Shown here: piece by piece, positions 59,201 to 64,000 of the stretch
How the letters are laid out: each line of letters opens with the position of its first letter
Numbering within the stretch: position 1 is the first letter of the stretch
Source of the DNA: Caenorhabditis remanei
Taxonomy: Eukaryota > Nematoda > Chromadorea > Rhabditida > Rhabditidae
Reading direction: 5' to 3'
DNA: 64,000 nt
Assembly (NCBI RefSeq): GCF_010183535.1
Contig: NC_071329.1
Location: 8,556,001-8,620,000 of the forward strand
Made by a program: the position numbers and the translations under genes
The notes under the pieces: model-generated
What the model was told of the DNA's origin: nothing
Seen by the model: the letters and a program-made list of their open reading frames with translations, nothing else
Database searches by the model: none

Positions 59201-62200
59201 CGGTCACAAACGCTGGCTTATCATCGTCTTCTCCTCCAGAAGTAGTCGTCTCATTTTCTTCAGTGGGTGCAACAGTTGTAGTTTCTCCTACAGACGCAAC
59301 AGCAACAGCAACGGTGGTGGATTCTACTCCTGAAGCTTCGGTCACAGTAGTCGTGGTAGTCTCCTCTCCAGACGCTTCGGTGACTTGGTCATCTTTTGAG
59401 GGACTCACTTTCTCATCTTCTGAAAGAGCTACTTCACCAGATCCTTCTGAATCCGTAGTTGCCGTTAAATTCACACCCTCATTTGCTGCCAGTTTAGCAA
59501 GATCTGCAGCGAATTGCTTGCCGAGTTCTTTAGCCATTTTTATATTTTCATCCTCAACTCCGGTGCCTTCTGTTGTTTCCTCTGTTTGAGAAGTAACTGT
59601 AGATGTTGACACCTCCTCACTTGTAATTCCACCGTCAGTAACAAATGCTGGCAAATCTTCATCTTCCTTTTTGTCGCCAGATTCTTTTCCTGTGTGGGGA
59701 TCGCTCACAATTTTTTTCTGAGCAACTTCCTCAGTAGATGAAGTTGATGATTCGACCGTATCGGTGGTTAATGCAGTTGATGAAACAGCAGGTTTTGGAG
59801 TGATCACAGGAATGCTGGGATCATGAGTGGTAGTAGGTTCAGAATCGGACGATGACGGAATTTCAATCTCAGAACCAGTGACAAATGCTGGTCCTTCTGT
59901 TGTGGTGGAATCAGTAGCAGTAGTAGTTTCTTCTCCGGAAGCTTCAGTGACGGCAGCAGTTGTGGTCTCCTCTCCGGAAGCTTCAGTGACGGCGACAGTT
60001 GTCGACTCTTCTACGGAAGCTTCAGTGACGGCAGCAGTTGTGGTCTCCTCTCCGGATGCTTCAGTGACTGCGGCAGTTGTGGCCTCTTCTACGGACGCAA
60101 CGGCAACATCAACGGTGGTGGATTCTTCTCCTGAAGCTTCGGTCACAATAGCCGTGGTAGTCTCCTCTCCAGACGCTTCGGTAACTTGGTCATCCTTTGA
60201 GAGCTCAGACGGAACTGAAGTTGATGAAACGGCTGGTTCTTCACCAGATGCTTCAGTTACGGCGGCAGTAGTAGCTTCTTCTCCGGAAGCTTCAGTGACG
60301 GCAGCAGTTGTGGTCTCCTCTCCGGAAGCTTCAGTGACGGCAGCAGTTGTGGTCTCCTCTCCGGATGCTTCAGTGACTGCGGCAGTTGTGGCCTCGTCTA
60401 CGGACGCAACGGCAACAGCAACGGTGGTGGATTCTTCTCCTGAAGCTTCGGTCACAGTAGCCGTGGTAGTCTCCTCTCCAGACGCTTCGGTAACTTGGTC
60501 ATCCTTTGAGAGCTCAGACGGAACTGATGTTGATGAAACGGCTGGTTCTTCACCAGATGCTTCAGTGACGGCGGCAGTAGTAGCTTCTTCTCCGGAAGCT
60601 TCAGTGACGGCAGCAGTTGTGGTCTCCTCTCCGGATGCTTCAGTGACTGCGGCAGTTGTGGCCTCTTCTACGGACGCAACAGCAACAGCAACGGTGGTGG
60701 ATTCTTGTTCTGAAGCTTCGGTCACAGTAGCCGTGGTAGTCTCCTCTCCAGACGCTTCGGTAACTTGGTCATCCTTTGAGAGCTCAGACGGAACTGATGT
60801 TGATGAAACGGCTGGTTCTTCACCAGATGCTTCAGTTACGGCGGCAGTAGTAGCTTCTTCTCCGGAAGCTTCAGTGACGGCAGCAGTTGTGGTCTCCTCT
60901 CCGGATGCTTCAGGGACTGCGGCAGTTGTGGCCTCTTCTACGGACGCAACAGCAACAGCAACGGTGGTGGATTCTTCTCCTGAAGCTTCGGTCACAGTAG
61001 CCGTGGTAGTCTCCTCTCCAGACGCTTCGGTAACTTGGTCATCCTTTGAGAGCTCAGACGGAACTGATGTTGATGAAACGGCTGGTTCTTCACCAGATGC
61101 TTCAGTTACGGCGGCAGTAGTAGCTTCTTCTCCGGAAACTTCAGTGACGGCAGCAGTTGTGGTCTCCTCTCCGGAAGCTTCAGTGACGGCAGCAGTTGTG
61201 GTCTCCTCACCGGATGCTTCAGTGACTGCGGCAGTTGTGGCCTCTTCTACGGACGCAACGGCAACAGCAACGGTGGTGGATTCTTCTCCTGAAGCTTCGG
61301 TCACAGTAGCCGTGGTAGTCTCCTCTCCAGACGCTTCGGTAACTTGGTCATCCTGTGAGAGCTCAGACGGAACTGATGTTGATGAAACGGCTGGTTCTTC
61401 ACCAGATGCTTCAGTTACGGCGGCAGTAGTAGCTTCTTCTCCGGAAGCTTCAGTGACGGCGGCAGTAGTAGCTTCTTCTCCGGAAGCTTCAGTGACGGCA
61501 GCAGTTGTGGTCTCCTCTCCGGATGCTTCAGTGACTGCGGCAGTTGTGGCCTCTTCTACGGACGCAACGGCAACAGCAACGGTGGTGGATTCTTCTCCTG
61601 AAGCTTCGGTCACAGTAGCCGTGGTAGTCTCCTCTCCAGACGCTTCGGTGACTTGGTCATCCTTTGAGAGCTCAGACGGAACTGATGTTGATGAAACGGC
61701 TGGTTCTTCACCAGATGCTTCAGTTACGGCGGCAGTAGTAGCTTCTTCTCCGGAAGCTTCAGTGACGGCAGCAGTTGTGGTCTCCTCTCCGGATGCTTCA
61801 GTGACTGCGGCAGTTGTGGCCTCTTCTACGGACGCAACAGCAACAGCAACGGTGGTGGATTCTTCTCCTGAAGCTTCGGTCACAGTAGCCGTGGTAGTTT
61901 CCTCTCCAGACGCTGCGGTAACTTGGTCATCCTTTGAGAGCTCAGACGGAACTGATGTTGATGAAACGGCTGGTTCTTCACCAGATGCTTCAGTTACGGC
62001 GGCAGTAGTAGCTTCTTCTCCGGAAGCTTCAGTGACGGCAGCAGTTGTGGTCTCCTCTCCGGATGCTTCAGTGACTGCGGCAGTTGTGGCCTCTTCTACG
62101 GACGCAACAGCAACAGCAACGGTGGTGGATTCTTCTCCTGAAGCTTCGGTCACAGTAGCCGTGGTAGTCTCCTCTCCAGACGCTTCGGTAACTTGGTCAT

Positions 62201-64000
62201 CCTTTGAGAGCTCAGACGGAACTGATGTTGATGAAACGGCTGGTTCTTCACCAGATGCTTCAGTTACGGCGGCAGTAGTAGCTTCTTCTTCTCCGGAAGC
62301 TTCAGTGACGGCAGCAGTTGTGGTCTCCTCTCCGGAAGCTTCAGTGACGGCAGCAGTTGTGGTCTCCTCGCCGGAAGCTTCAGTGACGGCAGCAGTTGTG
62401 GTCTCCTCTCCGGAACCTTCAGTGACGGCGACAGTTGTGGTCTCCTCGCCGGAAGCTTCAGTGACGGCAGCAGTTGTGGTCTCTTCTACGGACGCAACAG
62501 CAACAGCAACGGTGGTGGATTCTTCTCCTGAAGCTTCGGTCACAGTAGCCGTGGTAGTCTCCTCTCCAGACGCTTCGGTAACTTGGTCATCCTTTGAGAG
62601 CTCAGACGGAACTGATGTTGATGAAACGGCTGGTTCTTCACCAGATGCTTCAGTTACGGCGGCAGTAGTAGCTTCTTCTCCGGAAGCTTCAGTGACGGCA
62701 GCAGTTGTGGTCTCCTCTCCGGATGCTTCAGTGACTGCGGCAGTTGTGGCCTCTTCTACGGACGCAACAGCAACAGCAACGGTGGTGGATTCTTCTCCTG
62801 AAGCTTCGGTCACAGTAGCCGTGGTAGTCTCCTCTCCAGACGCTTCGGTAACTTGGTCATCCTTTGAGAGCTCAGACGGAACTGATGTTGATGAAACGGC
62901 TGGTTCTTCACCAGATGCTTCAGTTACGGCGGCAGTAGTAGCTTCTTCTCCGGAAGCTTCAGTGACGGCAGCAGTTGTGGTCTCCTCTCCGGAAGCTTCA
63001 GTGACGGCGGCAGTTGTGGTCTCCTCGCCGGAAGCTTCAGTGACGGCAGCAGTTGTGGTCTCCTCTCCGGAAGCTTCAGTGACGGCGACAGTTGTGGTCT
63101 CCTCGCCGGAAGCTTCAGTGACGGCAGCAGTCGTGGTCTCTTCTACGGATGCAACAGCAACAGCAACGGTGGTGGATTCTTCTCCTGAAGCTTCGGTCAC
63201 AGTAGCCGTGGTAGTCTCCTCTCCAGACGCTTCGGTAACTTGGTCATCCTTTGAGAGCTCAGACGGAACTGATGTTGATGAAACGGCTGGTCCTTCACCA
63301 GATGCTTCAGTTACGGCGGCAGTAGTAGCTTCTTCTCCGGAAGCTTCAGTGACGGCAGCAGTTGTGGTCTCCTCTCCGGAAGCTTCAGTGACGGCAGCAG
63401 TTGTGGTCTCCTCTCCGGAAGCTTCAGTGACGGCGGCAGTTGTGGTCTCCTCTACGGACGCAACAGCAACAGCAACGGTGGTGGATTCTTCTCCTGAAGC
63501 TTCGGTCACAGTAGCCGTGGTAGTCTCCTCTCCAGACGCTTCGGTGACTTGGTCATCCTTTGAGAGCTCAGACGGAACTGATGTTGATGAAACGGCTGGT
63601 TCTTCACCAGATGCTTCAGTTACGGCGGCAGTAGTAGCTTCTTCTCCGGAAGCTTCAGTGACGGCAGCAGTTGTGGTCTCCTCTCCGGAAGCTTCAGTGA
63701 CGGCGGCAGTTGTGGTCTCCTCGCCGGAAGCTTCAGTGACGGCAGCAGTTGTGGTCTCCTCTCCGGAAGCTTCAGTGACGGCGACAGTTGTGGTCTCCTC
63801 GCCGGAAGCTTCAGTGACGGCAGCAGTTGTGGTCTCTTCTACGGATGCAACAGCAACAGCAACGGTGGTGGATTCTTCTCCTGAAGCTTCGGTCACAGTA
63901 GCCGTGGTAGTCTCCTCTCCAGACGCTTCGGTAACTTGGTCATCCTTTGAGAGCTCAGACGGAACTGATGTTGATGAAACGGCTGGTTCTTCACCAGATG
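56261..64000 (-). CDS. giant secreted-type Ser-Gly repeat protein with C-terminal PAN-like modules, 5' end missing
   Basis: The exon from 58668 runs open to the window edge (at least 1777 codons). It is followed by exons 58501-58620, 58343-58453, 58196-58298, 58077-58121, 57675-57962, 56956-57036, 56780-56910, 56571-56733 and 56261-56526, all in phase, adding 435 residues. The big exon encodes a Thr/Glu/Ala/Ser-rich array built on 13 residues of the type VTEASGEETTTAA, then a less regular Ser/Thr/Glu region with four PAFVTG-like motifs. Three Cys-rich PAN/Apple-like modules end the protein (LEHCARMCYETSCLRAAF; ADCARKCFETEHCKTAGF; VQDCAKLCSDMKCTMAKY), each closing with a C-x-x-C (CVTCG, CIRCT, CVKCSG). 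Ser-Gly with acidic neighbours is the chondroitin attachment pattern, and Thr runs suit mucin glycosylation, so a cell-surface or matrix proteoglycan is likely. Probably C. elegans T06D8.1-like. The signal peptide lies outside the window. Confidence 0.8.
59932..64000 (-). repeat. coding satellite: 39-bp monomers in 270/309/387-bp higher-order units
   Basis: The DNA is a continuous minisatellite reaching the window edge. The basic monomer is 39 bp (13 residues). A recognisable spacer encoding VSSTSVPSELSKDDQ recurs about 13 times, near 60211, 60521, 60791, 61061, 61370, 61679, 61949, 62219, 62609, 62879, 63266, 63575 and 63962. Distances are about 270, 309 or 387 bp, that is 270 plus 0, 1 or 3 monomers; one 390-bp unit has an extra GAA-type codon. 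Copies are nearly identical even at silent sites, so the array has been homogenised recently. Array length may be collapsed in an assembly. Confidence 0.93.

Noticed and set aside
58678..59589. Plus-strand Ser/Val-rich open frames opposite the giant repeat exon
   Set aside because: These are mirror frames of the repetitive minus-strand coding sequence, not genes.

Overview
The window is nematode genomic DNA, almost certainly from a Caenorhabditis species. Introns are short (mostly 42-57 bp) with T-rich TTTCAG acceptors. Several genes have splice acceptors directly in front of their start codons, as expected for trans-spliced leaders, and genes run as closely spaced same-strand strings. Gene content and order (a TIM22 gene, unc-130, cut-1, then a peroxidase, rpn-9, fndc-1, cchl-1, cox-15) match what I remember of C. 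elegans chromosome II around cosmids C47G2 and T06D8. CUT-1 and UNC-130 are close to their C. elegans counterparts, but the species is not settled from sequence alone; a relative such as C. briggsae or C. remanei is plausible.

Layout. 1-2.6 kb: the 3' end of an LMBRD2-like membrane protein gene, a trans-spliced TIM22 gene, and a small secreted Tyr/Gly-rich peptide gene nested antisense in the TIM22 intron. 2.6-7.9 kb: gene-poor, with a 19-G tract. 7.9-9.7 kb: unc-130 (FoxD) on the minus strand, followed by about 7.6 kb of upstream DNA with GC boxes and a local duplication. 17.5-19.7 kb: cut-1 (cuticlin, ZP domain), minus strand. 19.7-28.9 kb: gene-poor, with several coding-looking scraps that may be decayed genes. 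28.9-31.0 kb: a small secreted PAN/Apple-like protein. 34.8-40.1 kb: a two-domain haem peroxidase whose first domain has lost its catalytic residues. 40.3-41.5 kb: a SARAF (TMEM66) homologue, divergent from the next block. 42.4-47.9 kb: a same-strand string of rpn-9 (proteasome lid), fndc-1 (mitophagy receptor family), cchl-1 (holocytochrome c synthase) and cox-15 (haem A synthase), probably an operon. 48.1-54.0 kb: a CEP104-like gene and a PLPP/PLPPR-type gene with Asn in the nucleophile position, both minus strand and possibly an operon. 56.3-64.0 kb: a very large secreted-type protein with three Cys-rich PAN-like modules at the C terminus and a huge exon filled with a coding satellite rich in Ser-Gly dipeptides. 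Its 5' end lies outside the window.

Two functional themes appear. The mitochondrial block (TIM22 at one end; fndc-1, cchl-1 and cox-15 together) covers protein import, organelle turnover and haem supply to cytochromes. The other theme is extracellular: cut-1, two PAN-like proteins, a secreted peroxidase, a secreted Tyr-rich peptide and a putative proteoglycan all suit cuticle or apical matrix. The strongest candidates for something under-described are the Ser-Gly coding satellite with quantised higher-order periods, the half-dead double peroxidase, and the hybrid phosphatase-like protein. Exon coordinates were read by eye. All complete gene models keep frame across every junction, but single boundaries could be off by a base.
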